From Defluviimonas sp. SAOS-178_SWC (GTDB taxonomy: Bacteria; Pseudomonadota; Alphaproteobacteria; Rhodobacterales; Rhodobacteraceae), in the NCBI RefSeq assembly GCF_039830135.1, contig NZ_CP156081.1, positions 310,001 through 374,000 of the forward strand: DNA of 64,000 nucleotides, in the 5' to 3' direction. Of this stretch, positions 43,726 to 52,420 are shown piece by piece. Both the position numbers and the translations under genes were made by a program. Within the stretch, counting starts at the first letter, position 1. Each line of letters starts with the position of its first letter. The notes beneath the pieces were generated by a model. That model worked only from the letters and a program-made list of their open reading frames with translations, had not been told where the DNA came from and searched no databases.

Positions 43726-43739
43726 TTGATCCGGATCAA
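43726..43739. promoter_or_regulatory. FNR/FixK box upstream of nqrA and the broken cytochrome gene
   Basis: TTGAT-CCGG-ATCAA is a perfect consensus box embedded in a longer palindrome (TTTGATCCGGATCAAA). It lies 79 bp before the nqrA ATG and 65 bp before the ATG of the cytochrome pseudogene, so it could have activated both. Confidence 0.85.
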
Positions 43740-43804
43740 AGCGCTCCACCTTGGCGATCGGCACGTTGCCGCAACCCTGACGGGTGGCTGGAGGGGAGAT
43801 ATGC

Positions 43805-44595
43805 ATGTCGTTTTTCAAGGCTCCTCTGGCGGCAGGCTTCGTTGTCGGTGCCGTGCTCGGCGGAAGCGAGGTGCTGGCTCAATCGATGTTGACTGATACC
43901 GTCGAAGACTGGCTCGCGTCGCCCCATGCCAATCGCGCGTCGCCCGCATTCAAGCATTGGAACGAGGACGGGCAGGTTGCGCCGGAATGTGCCAATTGCC
44001 ATTCGAGCGAAGGACTCGTCGATTTCCTCGGCGGTGACGGAAGCCCGGCGGGGGTGGTCGATCAACCCGTTGCGACCGGGCTCGCCATAGACGAAGTCGC
44101 CTGCCACAGCCGCGTGGCGGCTATCAGTATCCGGGCCAAAGCTATGCCGGACGTTTCGCACATGTGCCGGACTTCGCCGATTGCACGGGTTGCCACGACC
44201 CCCACCGGCTGACGGAGGCGACCGACGGATGCGCGGACTGTCACGGGCCGGTCGCGACTTATGCGGCAGAGATCGCGGGAACACCCATCGTCCACGCGCC
44301 GGATGCCTATCCCTACTTCTTCGTTGATGCGGACGGAGACGATCAGGCCGGTGCCGGCGAAATGATCTATCCCAACCGCTACCAAAGCTGGACGCCACGT
44401 CTCCTGAAGGCCGCTTACAACTATCAGTTCGTGGCCAAGGAGCCCGGCATTCACGTGCATAATCCGCGCTACGCCCAGCAGATCTTGATCGACAGTCTGG
44501 ACGATCTCGCGAAAGCGGTGCCCGGCATCGCGAATCCTACGCCCGGCCCTGAAGCCCCTTGGGCACGATGCCGTGCTACAGGTCGCGCACCGCTA
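43805..44595 (+). pseudogene. Multihaem c-type cytochrome, broken by internal deletion and frameshift
   Basis: The first frame from the ATG at 43805 encodes a signal peptide (MSFFKAPLAAGFVVG to VLAQS), then DWLASPHANRASPAFKHWNEDG and a haem motif CANCH. It loses sense after IDEVACHS near 44100-44110. The second frame then reads RGGYQYPGQSYAGRFAHVPD, CTGCH and CADCH, and YPNRYQSWTPRLLKAAYNYQFVAKEPGIHVHNP. The join lacks the stretch expected between them, by family experience some tens of codons. The second frame has no stop before it runs into the convergent gene. It is divergent from nqrA and shares the FixK box. Confidence 0.82.
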
Positions 44596-46812
44596 GTCAG
44601 CGGCCGGGATGCTGCCGAGCCGTCTGCGCACCGCAGGGTTGTCGCCCTGCGAAAGGATGTAGTGCCCAAGCCTGCGCGCCAGTTCGATGTGGCCGCTGTT
44701 CACCGCGCGCTCGAACAACTCGCGCTGGTAACGCGGAAACTCCCGACGCGCGCGGAGCAGCGTGTAGAATTCGAGGCGCGTCAGGGAGCCGGATAGGGCC
44801 CCGAGGATGATGGGCGACAAGATCCCCATCTGGTTGAGCGACGACCCGAGGCGATGGCCAAGGAGCGGGGCGCGAAGGTGTTGCACGTTGCCCTGCGAAA
44901 AGCGCGCCGCATGGGCCGCGTCGAGGGGTTCGTAAGGGTCGTAGAGGATATACACCCGACGGGCGGCCCGCGAGACCGCGGCCGCGTCCCCGTAGGGGCC
45001 GGAGAAATCGCGATCCCAGACGACTTTGTAGCGCGTTTCCCAAGGGACGAGGGACTTGTCGACCGTTGATTGGGGGCTGATCGCCACGACGTCGCATCCG
45101 GGGGCGGCCGGGCTGAAGGCACAGGCGGCGTAGCCCCCCATCGACGCGCCGTAGAACACGACACGCTCGAATTGATCGAAGAATCCGCTGTCGCGAAGTT
45201 CATCGAATTGCGACGCGACCCAAGGCTCGCGATACCACGTCCAGCCGCCCGCGAGGACGCCAAGCATCGACCAGTTCCGGGATTCGATCAGGGAATATCC
45301 CCAGGGCCGGCGATCATCGCGCTTGTTCATCGCGATGTCGAGATTGTCGAAGGTGACGACCAGAGTGCCCTTGCTGCGCGGGATGTAGAGGAAGGAATGC
45401 CCGGCCGGACCAGCCCGGTAGAACCCGTCACGCCCGGCGAGGTCCGTCGCGATCCTGTCCCAGCTTTCACTCGCGGCGGCGTTGTCAGGCGGCCTTGGCG
45501 AGACGACAACGCGGGTCACGTCCTTACCGCTCTCGACGCGATCCGCGATGACGTCATTGGTTCCGAACGGTTTGAGAAAGGGAAAGGCGCCCGATCCCTT
45601 GCGAATATCCATGAACAGGCGGCTGTCGGCATGAAGGCAGCGTTCAAGGAATGTCTTCAGACCGCGTATGTTGTGCCGATCGCCGAAGCCATTGAGATTG
45701 CAGAGCACGTCGACCGGGCGCATTTCCTTCTCGCTGCGGACGACGCGGATGCGTTCCCTGTCGACGCCGTGGTCTTCAAGAAACGCGATATAGGGCTCGA
45801 TCCACGGCTGGGTCGGGTCTCCGAACTTTCCGTGACCGTTCACGTCGATCAGTGTGATGTCGCAATCGTACTTGTGGTGAAGCGCCAGGACGAAACCGCG
45901 TGCGGTACCGGTCAGGTCCGCGACCGAAGTTACCTCTTCCAGATCGACAGTATCGATGAGAGCGCCGTCAAAGACCGCCCGCCCACGCCCCTTGATCGGG
46001 GCAAGCTCCGGCCGGATGCCGTGGGCGCGGACGAGCCGGTCGAGGTATGAACCGGCGGGTGGCAACCCCGCATGGTGATTTCCGATCTGCTTCTTGTTCG
46101 AGGCCCAGAGATGAAGCGCGGTCGTGTCGTCGGTGAGAAGCGCCTCCACGATCGACGCGTCGCGCAGGAACTTCGCGCGGTCGCGGAACGTGATCGGGTA
46201 GAAGGCGTTGAGTGGCTGGACTCGCCCGGCAAGTCCAAGTTCATGCACGAAATGCGTGACCATCATCGGCCCCCAGACCCCCCAGGGCTGTTGGCTGACA
46301 TGAACGGGCCTGCCGGCGTCGCGGGCCTTGCGCAGCCGGTCCTGCCGCCCGCGCGGCAGAAACGGCGCGATCGAGAAGCGATCCGAGGTGAATTCCAGCA
46401 TCCGGGCCAGCATGTCGCTGTCCGCCGGCAGCCCGAGGACGGCGTTGTTCACCCGATGCTCGCCCGGCAATTCGAAACCCATCACGTAGTCATCGTCGTA
46501 ATCCATCGGGCGATGGCAGTAGACATCCGTGTCGATCCAGATCATCCTCGGGCAGCGATGGATCATGTGCAGACGGAAGAGGTCGGCAAAAAGCGCGTAG
46601 CTGTCCTTCTGTTCGTATTTGATGAAGTCGTCGGTATCGAGGATCTCCCTCCCGTCGCGGCGGATGACGCCTGCCGGCACGTTGGGAATGTCCTCGTAGC
46701 TGAAAAGCGTGATGCGTTGCCCCTTGTCGACGAAAGACTTCAGGCAGACCTGCTCCATCCAGCTGAGCGGGCCGCCAATCCACAAGGTACCGACTTCACG
46801 TTCTCGCGCCAT
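44593..46812 (-). CDS. Three-part protein: sugar transferase, middle domain, alpha/beta-hydrolase-like domain
   Basis: This 739 aa protein shows three regions. Residues ~5-260 resemble capsular or GT32-type transferases with a DxD motif (IWIDTDVY, D94/D96). Residues ~280-440 hold a unit with DITLIDVNGHGKFGDP and LCNLNGFGDRHNIRGLKTFL that could not be assigned. Residues ~470-700 resemble an alpha/beta hydrolase with VVFYGASMGGYAACAF (Ser557), LLYDPYEPLDAAHA-like text (Asp) and LGHRLGS (His). Similar C-terminal domains occur in roseobacter proteins often labelled PAPS reductase, from memory. A role in cell-surface glycan assembly is inferred. It is divergent from another glycosyltransferase. 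Confidence 0.65.
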   Translation of the reverse strand: MAREREVGTLWIGGPLSWMEQVCLKSFVDKGQRITLFSYEDIPNVPAGVIRRDGREILDTDDFIKYEQKDSYALFADLFRLHMIHRCPRMIWIDTDVYCHRPMDYDDDYVMGFELPGEHRVNNAVLGLPADSDMLARMLEFTSDRFSIAPFLPRGRQDRLRKARDAGRPVHVSQQPWGVWGPMMVTHFVHELGLAGRVQPLNAFYPITFRDRAKFLRDASIVEALLTDDTTALHLWASNKKQIGNHHAGLPPAGSYLDRLVRAHGIRPELAPIKGRGRAVFDGALIDTVDLEEVTSVADLTGTARGFVLALHHKYDCDITLIDVNGHGKFGDPTQPWIEPYIAFLEDHGVDRERIRVVRSEKEMRPVDVLCNLNGFGDRHNIRGLKTFLERCLHADSRLFMDIRKGSGAFPFLKPFGTNDVIADRVESGKDVTRVVVSPRPPDNAAASESWDRIATDLAGRDGFYRAGPAGHSFLYIPRSKGTLVVTFDNLDIAMNKRDDRRPWGYSLIESRNWSMLGVLAGGWTWYREPWVASQFDELRDSGFFDQFERVVFYGASMGGYAACAFSPAAPGCDVVAISPQSTVDKSLVPWETRYKVVWDRDFSGPYGDAAAVSRAARRVYILYDPYEPLDAAHAARFSQGNVQHLRAPLLGHRLGSSLNQMGILSPIILGALSGSLTRLEFYTLLRARREFPRYQRELFERAVNSGHIELARRLGHYILSQGDNPAVRRRLGSIPAAD

Positions 46813-47119
46813 CCGGACGGCCCTGGTCCTTCATACTCATCATCGCCTGCGAGGTGCTACCTGCCGTGCGGAGCGTTCGTCGTGCATGCGCCCTTGACTG
46901 TTACACGAGGCTTGGTCGCACCGGCAACCGAAACGCACTGGCGGACGATCCGGCGACGTTGCCAATTCGCGCTATTCGACTACGGTAAGGTCAAGGCCAA
47001 GAACAGGCGCCACGGCCCCGCCACGGCCATGTCGTCAGGGGCGTGGTGCAGGCATGGGCGGATCTGATGCAACAAGCGGGGCCACGGGCGCGGTCCCAGA
47101 TCCAGGATGACGGGGTCCG
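46813..47119. other. 307-bp divergent intergenic region between two glycosyltransferase genes
   Basis: No gene was found. The interval is slightly less GC-rich near 46900-46985 and must contain both promoters. TTGACT occurs near 46904 but without a convincing -10. No repeat or palindrome stood out. Confidence 0.5.
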
Positions 47120-49384
47120 GTGGTTTTCGAGCATAAGTCCAGACTGAGCGCCCGACGCCTTTGCAGTGCCCGTATCGGTGACGCCACGCTGCTCGACGCC
47201 GTCGCGCGCGACGTGGAGGGCGGCGAGAGCGAGGTCACGCTGTTTTTCGCCACCGGCACGGATTCCGGGCGTGTGTCGCTTGCGTCGGACGGGGTTGTTG
47301 TCGCTACGGGCAATCTCAGCGGCGCGCCCTGGCTGACCGTCAGGGTTCCGCCGGGAGAGCGTTTGAGGATCGCCTGTGGCGACAGCGCGGCCGATGTCAG
47401 CTCCGCAAGAGATGAGGCCGCGGTTTTCGAGGGGGCAAACGCGTTCCTTGCCACGCGAAATGGCGAAAGCGCCGAAACCGTCTTGGCCTGGCTCGACTTC
47501 CACGCGACCTGCCACGGCGTGACTGGGGCGGTCATCATCGACCGGGCGCGGCCAGGCAGCGACCCGACGTTCGAAACGCTCCTTGCCGAGGGGCTTGACC
47601 GGGCAGAGCACGATTGCGCCGTCGTGGTCCTGAGTTGCGATCATCCTCTGGGGCGGAGCGATCTGCCCGCCGAAGCCCATCCCTTCTGCGTGGCCGAAGC
47701 CCCCGGCAAGGACCGCATGGAGGTGCCCCCGCCCGACCCGTGGTCATCGCCGCTTGGCCAACCGCTCGTCCATGAGATCGCGAAGGCCCGCTTTCTGTCC
47801 GAGGCGCGCGCGGTTGCGAACATCGATGTCTGCGACCTCCTGGCGCCTGCCCCGGACGTCAACGTCTTCGATCGGGCCGTGGCAGCGCAGGGCGGCGTGA
47901 TCGCCTTGCTCGGCAGGCACTGCTATCCGTGGCGCATCCGGGAGAACCAGCCCATCCGGTTTGGCGACCACATTTGCGTGCAGTTCGATCACAAGATCCT
48001 CCGGCGGCGCTGGTGCCTCGCTCCGGCCAAGGCGCCTTCTGACGCGACCTGGCGGCTGGTGCGGATGGGCAACGCGCCGGTCGACGACGCCGATAGCGGG
48101 ACGTTCTATCGCTGCATGTCGCTGCGGCATCCGGAGCGGTCGGTGTCCAGGATCGTTCCGAAATCCTCGCTGATCGAGCATCCGCCACTGATCGAGCTTT
48201 CCAAGCGCCATTTCGCACACAACCCGGTGCGAATGCCGGAGGTTCGGCCCGATACGCTCCCCGGGCATCGCGAACGGCGGGTTATCGTCACGACGATGAA
48301 GAACGAAGGCCCCTTCATCCTCGAATGGATCGCCTATCATCGTGCCGTCGGGTTCGACGACTTCCTCGTCTACACGAATGATTGCAGCGACGGCACCGAC
48401 CGGATGCTCGACCTCCTGCAGACGCGCGGCATCGTGCAGCATCGGGATAATCCTTATTGTCAAAGCGGGCTTAAGCCGCAGCACGCGGCCCTACAGGCGG
48501 CCGACGGGGAGGCCGTCGTCAAGGACGCAACCTGGGTCGTCTGCATGGATGTCGATGAATACGTCAATGTCAGGACCGGGGCCGGTACGCTCGACGATCT
48601 CTTCGCGACGGTTCCGGATGCCAACATGATCTCGATGACCTGGCGGCTTTTCGGCAATTCCGACGTCCACGAGTTCCAGGACCGTTTCGTGACCGAGCAG
48701 TTCACCCGCTGCGCGCCGGAATTCGTCCGCAAGCCGCACCAGGCCTGGGGCTTCAAGACGCTCTACAAGAACATCGGTCTTTACAAGAAGCTGGGCGTGC
48801 ACCGGCCGAAGGGCCTGAACCCGCAGCTCTGGCAGCACATTAACTGGGTGAACGGATCCGGAAAGCCTTTGCCGCGCGAGATGTACCGCAACGCGTGGCG
48901 ATCGACGACGGAGACCTATGGCTACGACCTCGTGTCGCTCAACCACTATGCCGTGCGCTCGGCCGAGAGTTTCCTTGTCAAACGCGACCGCGGGCGCGTC
49001 AACCACGTCGACCGGGACCAAGGCCTGGCCTACTGGTTCCGCATGAACCACAACGTCGAGGACGACCTGTCGATCCAACGCGTACTGCCGGCCGCAAAGG
49101 CCGAGTTCGACCGCCTGATCGCCGACGAGGAGATCGCGGCCATGCACGCCCATTGCGTGAAGATGCACCGCGCGAAGATCGAAGAGCTTAGGGCGACGAC
49201 GACCTATTCCAGTTTCTACGCCGACCTCACCGGCCCGCGCCTCGAAAAGCTGTCACGGCTCCTGCCGCATTTCGGCTCCAACGTCTTCCTCGCCGGGCCG
49301 GAAGCGATCCCCGACACGGTCCTGGAGCGCGACCCCGACGAGGATTTCTTCTTCACGGTCGAGCAGAGGAAAACCGCGCACTGA
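47120..49384 (+). CDS. Two-part glycosyltransferase (GT2/GT92-like C-terminal half)
   Basis: This 754 aa protein starts at GTG 47120. The C-terminal half is a clear GT-A glycosyltransferase: VIVTTMKNEGPFILEWIAYHR, GFDDFLVYTNDCSDGTDRML, and the DxD-type VVCMDVDEYVNV, followed by GFKTLYKN and LNHYAVRSAESFLVKRDRGR. This matches the DUF23/GT92-like or glyco_tranf_2_4 group common in Rhodobacteraceae. The N-terminal ~370 residues are related in style (VLAWLDFHATCHGVTGAVIID) but carry no clear catalytic motif. Acceptor and donor are unknown. The weak Shine-Dalgarno leaves the exact start uncertain. Confidence 0.75.
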   Translation: MVFEHKSRLSARRLCSARIGDATLLDAVARDVEGGESEVTLFFATGTDSGRVSLASDGVVVATGNLSGAPWLTVRVPPGERLRIACGDSAADVSSARDEAAVFEGANAFLATRNGESAETVLAWLDFHATCHGVTGAVIIDRARPGSDPTFETLLAEGLDRAEHDCAVVVLSCDHPLGRSDLPAEAHPFCVAEAPGKDRMEVPPPDPWSSPLGQPLVHEIAKARFLSEARAVANIDVCDLLAPAPDVNVFDRAVAAQGGVIALLGRHCYPWRIRENQPIRFGDHICVQFDHKILRRRWCLAPAKAPSDATWRLVRMGNAPVDDADSGTFYRCMSLRHPERSVSRIVPKSSLIEHPPLIELSKRHFAHNPVRMPEVRPDTLPGHRERRVIVTTMKNEGPFILEWIAYHRAVGFDDFLVYTNDCSDGTDRMLDLLQTRGIVQHRDNPYCQSGLKPQHAALQAADGEAVVKDATWVVCMDVDEYVNVRTGAGTLDDLFATVPDANMISMTWRLFGNSDVHEFQDRFVTEQFTRCAPEFVRKPHQAWGFKTLYKNIGLYKKLGVHRPKGLNPQLWQHINWVNGSGKPLPREMYRNAWRSTTETYGYDLVSLNHYAVRSAESFLVKRDRGRVNHVDRDQGLAYWFRMNHNVEDDLSIQRVLPAAKAEFDRLIADEEIAAMHAHCVKMHRAKIEELRATTTYSSFYADLTGPRLEKLSRLLPHFGSNVFLAGPEAIPDTVLERDPDEDFFFTVEQRKTAH

Positions 49385-49587
49385 CAGGGGCGCAAGGACT
49401 GGGCGAGGGAGAGGGATGAGGCGCATCCGCCGCTGCCCGCACCCATCATATGACAGCAGACGCCATGTGCGCGCCGTCTTCGCGGCTTGCCAACACCGGT
49501 CCGCCGAACTATCCACACAAGGAAGACAGGGCTTTCTCGGCGCCAAATCCAGTCGCCCCACGGTGACCATGCGGCCCAAGTCCGTCA

Positions 49588-49663
49588 GGCCTCGTAGCTC
49601 AGGGGATAGAGCGACCGCCTCCTAAGCGGTAGGTCATAGGTTCGAATCCTATCGGGGCCGCCA
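49588..49663 (+). tRNA. tRNA-Arg (anticodon CCT)
   Basis: The cloverleaf can be drawn. The acceptor GGCCTCG pairs with CGGGGCC (one G-T pair). The D arm is GCTC...GAGC, the anticodon stem ACCGC/GCGGT has loop CTCCTAA, and the T arm is ATAGG-TTCGAAT-CCTAT. The discriminator is G and the 3' CCA is encoded. Anticodon CCT reads AGG. The gene sits alone between protein genes. Confidence 0.96.
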
Positions 49664-49721
49664 CCTTTCTTGGCCATCGCCGCAAGGCTCTGCTAGGCTT
49701 TGCTCCGGGAGGTGCACGGCC

Positions 49722-50309
49722 ATGCGCAAGCTACAGGTTCAGGGGGTCCACCACATCACGCTGATGGGGGCCGACCGCCAGACGTCGATCGACTTCTGGG
49801 AGGGGCTGCTCGGGATGCCTTTCGTCTTCGATCAACCGAACCTCGACAATCCCGGCGAGGGGCATCTCTATTTCGACCCCGGCGACGGGCGACTCATCAC
49901 CGTATTCACAAACGAGGATCGGGCGGCCGATCCGAAGCCGAAACGCCCGGTGGCGGGAGAGGTGCATCACCTCGCGCTGTCCGTTTCGAGGGCGGTCTTT
50001 TCGCAGACGGTCCAGCGGCTCGACGAGCGCGGGATCAGCCATTCCGGGGTCAAGGATCGCGGCTTCATGGATTCGATCTATTTCCGCGATCCGATGGGAT
50101 TCCTGATCGAACTGGCGAGCTACCGGTTCGACCCGCCCTTCGGATCGAGCCATGCCGACGTCCTTTTCGAGGCGCATCTGATCCGGGTCGAACGCGGCGA
50201 TTATGCCATCGCCGAGGTCCATGTCGCGGACGCCATCGAGCGGCTGATCGCCCGGGGGCAGCGGTCGTTGTCCGAGGATCGTGGCCCGAAGGATCCCTAC
50301 CGGGGCTGA
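49722..50309 (+). CDS. VOC-superfamily (glyoxalase / extradiol dioxygenase-like) protein
   Basis: This 195 aa protein has two betaalphabetabetabeta modules: VQGVHHITLMGADRQTSIDFWEGLLGM and GEVHHLALSVSRAVFSQTVQRL...SIYFRDPMGFLIELASY. His and Glu residues at the usual metal positions (HH near 11, HH near 86, IE near 129) are present. Family members include ring-cleaving dioxygenases and glyoxalases; the substrate cannot be told. The start is at MRKLQVQ, with GGGAGG 9 bases upstream. Confidence 0.8.
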   Translation: MRKLQVQGVHHITLMGADRQTSIDFWEGLLGMPFVFDQPNLDNPGEGHLYFDPGDGRLITVFTNEDRAADPKPKRPVAGEVHHLALSVSRAVFSQTVQRLDERGISHSGVKDRGFMDSIYFRDPMGFLIELASYRFDPPFGSSHADVLFEAHLIRVERGDYAIAEVHVADAIERLIARGQRSLSEDRGPKDPYRG

Positions 50310-50381
50310 CCATGATCGCGCTCTGGCAGTATGACCCGCGCCGACATAGTCTGCGGCGACAGGATCGGCGGGCACGGGGCG

Positions 50382-51116
50382 ATGAGAGCAGCAGAGCGGC
50401 GGATCGGGGTTCTGGATTTGGCGCGCGGCCTCGCGCTTGTCGCGATGGCGAGCTTTCACCTGACCTACGACCTTCAGTTGTTCGGCTTTTTGCCGCACGG
50501 GACGATTGCGACCTGGCCGCTTTGGCTCTATGCCCGATTGATCGCGGGCAGTTTCATTTTCCTCGCCGGCGTCGGTCTTTGGCTTGGCCACGGCCGGGGC
50601 ATCCGCTGGGGCCCGTTCTGGCGGCGTTTCGCCAGGATCGCGGCGGGCGCCATGCTGGTGACGGTGGCGACTTTCCTTGTAGATCGAAGCTCTTACGTTT
50701 TTTTCGGGATACTGCATTCCATCGCCGTCTCAAGCCTGATCGGGCTTGCCTTCCTGCGCGTCCCCGCTGCCTTGACGGCGCTGGCCGGCTGCCTGGCGAT
50801 CATCGCCCCGCATGTCCTGACCAGCGGGGCGTTCGACGCTGCCCTGCTCGGCTGGCTGGGGCTGGCGAGCTACGGTATCCGTTCGGTGGATTTCGAGCCG
50901 ACCTTTCCGTGGGTCGCACCGTTCCTCTTCGGCATTGCCGCGGCGAAGGTGGCCGGGCGGCGCGGGCTTTGGGGATCACTGCGGGCCTTGCGGCCGAAAG
51001 GGCCGGCTTTCCCGGTCCTGGCATGGGCAGGCCGCCACAGCCTGCCGATCTATCTTCTGCATCAGCCGATTCTCTTCGGCCTTGTCTGGGCGGCGGCACG
51101 CCTGAACGCCGCCTGA
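50382..51116 (+). CDS. DUF1624 (heparan-alpha-glucosaminide acetyltransferase-like) membrane protein
   Basis: This ~244 aa integral membrane protein starts RRIGVLDLARGLALVAMASFHLTYDLQ, the DUF1624/acyltransferase-3-like N-terminus with conserved Asp, Arg and His. About seven helices follow, ending RHSLPIYLLHQPILFGLVW, a typical C-terminal motif. The frame opens at 50331, but MRAAERRIG at 50382 places the start just before the conserved motif. It likely transfers acyl groups to an envelope sugar; the acceptor is unknown. Confidence 0.75.
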   Translation: MRAAERRIGVLDLARGLALVAMASFHLTYDLQLFGFLPHGTIATWPLWLYARLIAGSFIFLAGVGLWLGHGRGIRWGPFWRRFARIAAGAMLVTVATFLVDRSSYVFFGILHSIAVSSLIGLAFLRVPAALTALAGCLAIIAPHVLTSGAFDAALLGWLGLASYGIRSVDFEPTFPWVAPFLFGIAAAKVAGRRGLWGSLRALRPKGPAFPVLAWAGRHSLPIYLLHQPILFGLVWAAARLNAA

Positions 51117-51125
51117 CCAGGCGGT

Positions 51126-52367
51126 TCAGCTGTAATCGACCGCCCGGTCGCCGCTGGCGTCCTTCACTCGCGTCGGCAGGCCGATGCGGTTCAGAAGGCT
51201 GATGAAGGGTTTGGGGTCGAGATCCTCGACATTGACCATGCGACCGACATCCCATGCCCCCTTCGCGATCAGGATCGCGGCGGCGACTGGCGGCACCCCG
51301 GCGGTGTAGGAGATGCCTTGCGAGCCCACCTCCTCATACGCCTCCTTGTGGTCGGCGACGTTGTAGATGAAGACCTCGGCCGGTTTGCCGTCCTTCGTGC
51401 CCTTCACCAGATCGCCGATGCAGGTCTTGCCGGTATAGCCGGGGGCGAGGCTTGCCGGATCGGGCAGCACGGCCTTGACCACCTTCAGCGGCACGACCTC
51501 CAGCCCCTCCGCCGTCATCACGGGCTGTTCCGACAGCAGGCCGATGGATTTCAGTACCGTGAAGACGTTGATGTAGTGATCGCCGAAGCCCATCCAGAAG
51601 CGTACGTCGGCATGCGGATAGCGATTGGCCAGCGAATGCACCTCGTCATGGCCCGACATATAGGCCTTCTGCTTGCCGACGACGGGCAGGTACCATTCGC
51701 GGCCGACCTCGAACATCTTGTTCTCGCGCCACTCGCCGCCCTGCCAGGAATAGACCGTGCCGGTGAACTCGCGGAAATTGATCTCCGGGTCGAAGTTGGT
51801 CGCGAAATACTTGCCATGCGACCCGGCATTGATATCGACGATGTCGATTTCGCTGATCGTGTCGAGGAATTGATCCTCGGCCAGCCGGGCATAGGCGTTC
51901 ACGACGCCGGGGTCGAAGCCGACGCCAAGAATCGCGGTCACGCCCGCCTTCTCGCAGGCCTCGCGCTTCTTCCATTCGTAGTTCGCGTACCAGGGCGGGG
52001 TTTCGCAGACCTTGTCGGGTTCCTCATGGATCGCGGTGTCCATATAGGCCACGCCCGTGGCGATGCAGGCGTCCAGCACCGACATGTTCACATAGGGCGT
52101 GCCGACGTTGATCACGATCTGGCTGCCGGTTGCGCGGATCAGGTCCGCGACCGCGCCGGTGTCCTTGGCATCCAGCGCATGCGCCTCGAACCTGCCCGCG
52201 ACCTTCATCGCGCCTTTCTCGTGAACGCTCGCGATGATCTCGTCGCATTTCGATTTCGTCCGGCTGGCGATATGCAGATCGCCCAGCACGTCGTTGTGCT
52301 GCGCGCATTTGTGCGCCACGACCTGCGCGACGCCGCCGGCGCCGACGATGAGCACGTTCTTTTTCAC
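51126..52367 (-). CDS. Carboxynorspermidine (carboxyspermidine) dehydrogenase, Lys1-like
   Basis: This NAD(P)H enzyme condenses aspartate semialdehyde with putrescine or diaminopropane to carboxy(nor)spermidine. The 413 aa saccharopine-dehydrogenase-family protein starts MKKNVLIVGAGGVAQVVAHK (Rossmann). INVGTPYVNMSVLDACIATG, HEEPDKVCETPPWYANYEWKK and ILGVGFDPGVVNAYARLA follow, a CANSDH pattern. It follows nspC by about 50 bp and together they give S-adenosylmethionine-independent spermidine synthesis, common in Rhodobacterales. Confidence 0.9.
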   Translation of the reverse strand: MKKNVLIVGAGGVAQVVAHKCAQHNDVLGDLHIASRTKSKCDEIIASVHEKGAMKVAGRFEAHALDAKDTGAVADLIRATGSQIVINVGTPYVNMSVLDACIATGVAYMDTAIHEEPDKVCETPPWYANYEWKKREACEKAGVTAILGVGFDPGVVNAYARLAEDQFLDTISEIDIVDINAGSHGKYFATNFDPEINFREFTGTVYSWQGGEWRENKMFEVGREWYLPVVGKQKAYMSGHDEVHSLANRYPHADVRFWMGFGDHYINVFTVLKSIGLLSEQPVMTAEGLEVVPLKVVKAVLPDPASLAPGYTGKTCIGDLVKGTKDGKPAEVFIYNVADHKEAYEEVGSQGISYTAGVPPVAAAILIAKGAWDVGRMVNVEDLDPKPFISLLNRIGLPTRVKDASGDRAVDYS

Positions 52368-52403
52368 TTCGGCTGTCTCCTTATTCTCAGGACAGGGGAA
52401 GGG

Positions 52404-52420
52404 GAGCGTGTAACACGCTC
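52404..52420 (-). promoter_or_regulatory. Hairpin at the nspC stop
   Basis: GAGCGTG (52404-52410) and CACGCTC (52414-52420) form a perfect 7-bp stem with a 3-base loop that reaches into the nspC stop codon. No T-run follows. It may slow ribosomes or polymerase between the two polyamine genes. Confidence 0.3.

Noticed and set aside
44164..44796. Stand-alone cytochrome gene
   Set aside because: It lacks a signal peptide and start, reads backward in frame into more cytochrome sequence, and runs into the opposite gene; it is the tail of the broken cytochrome.
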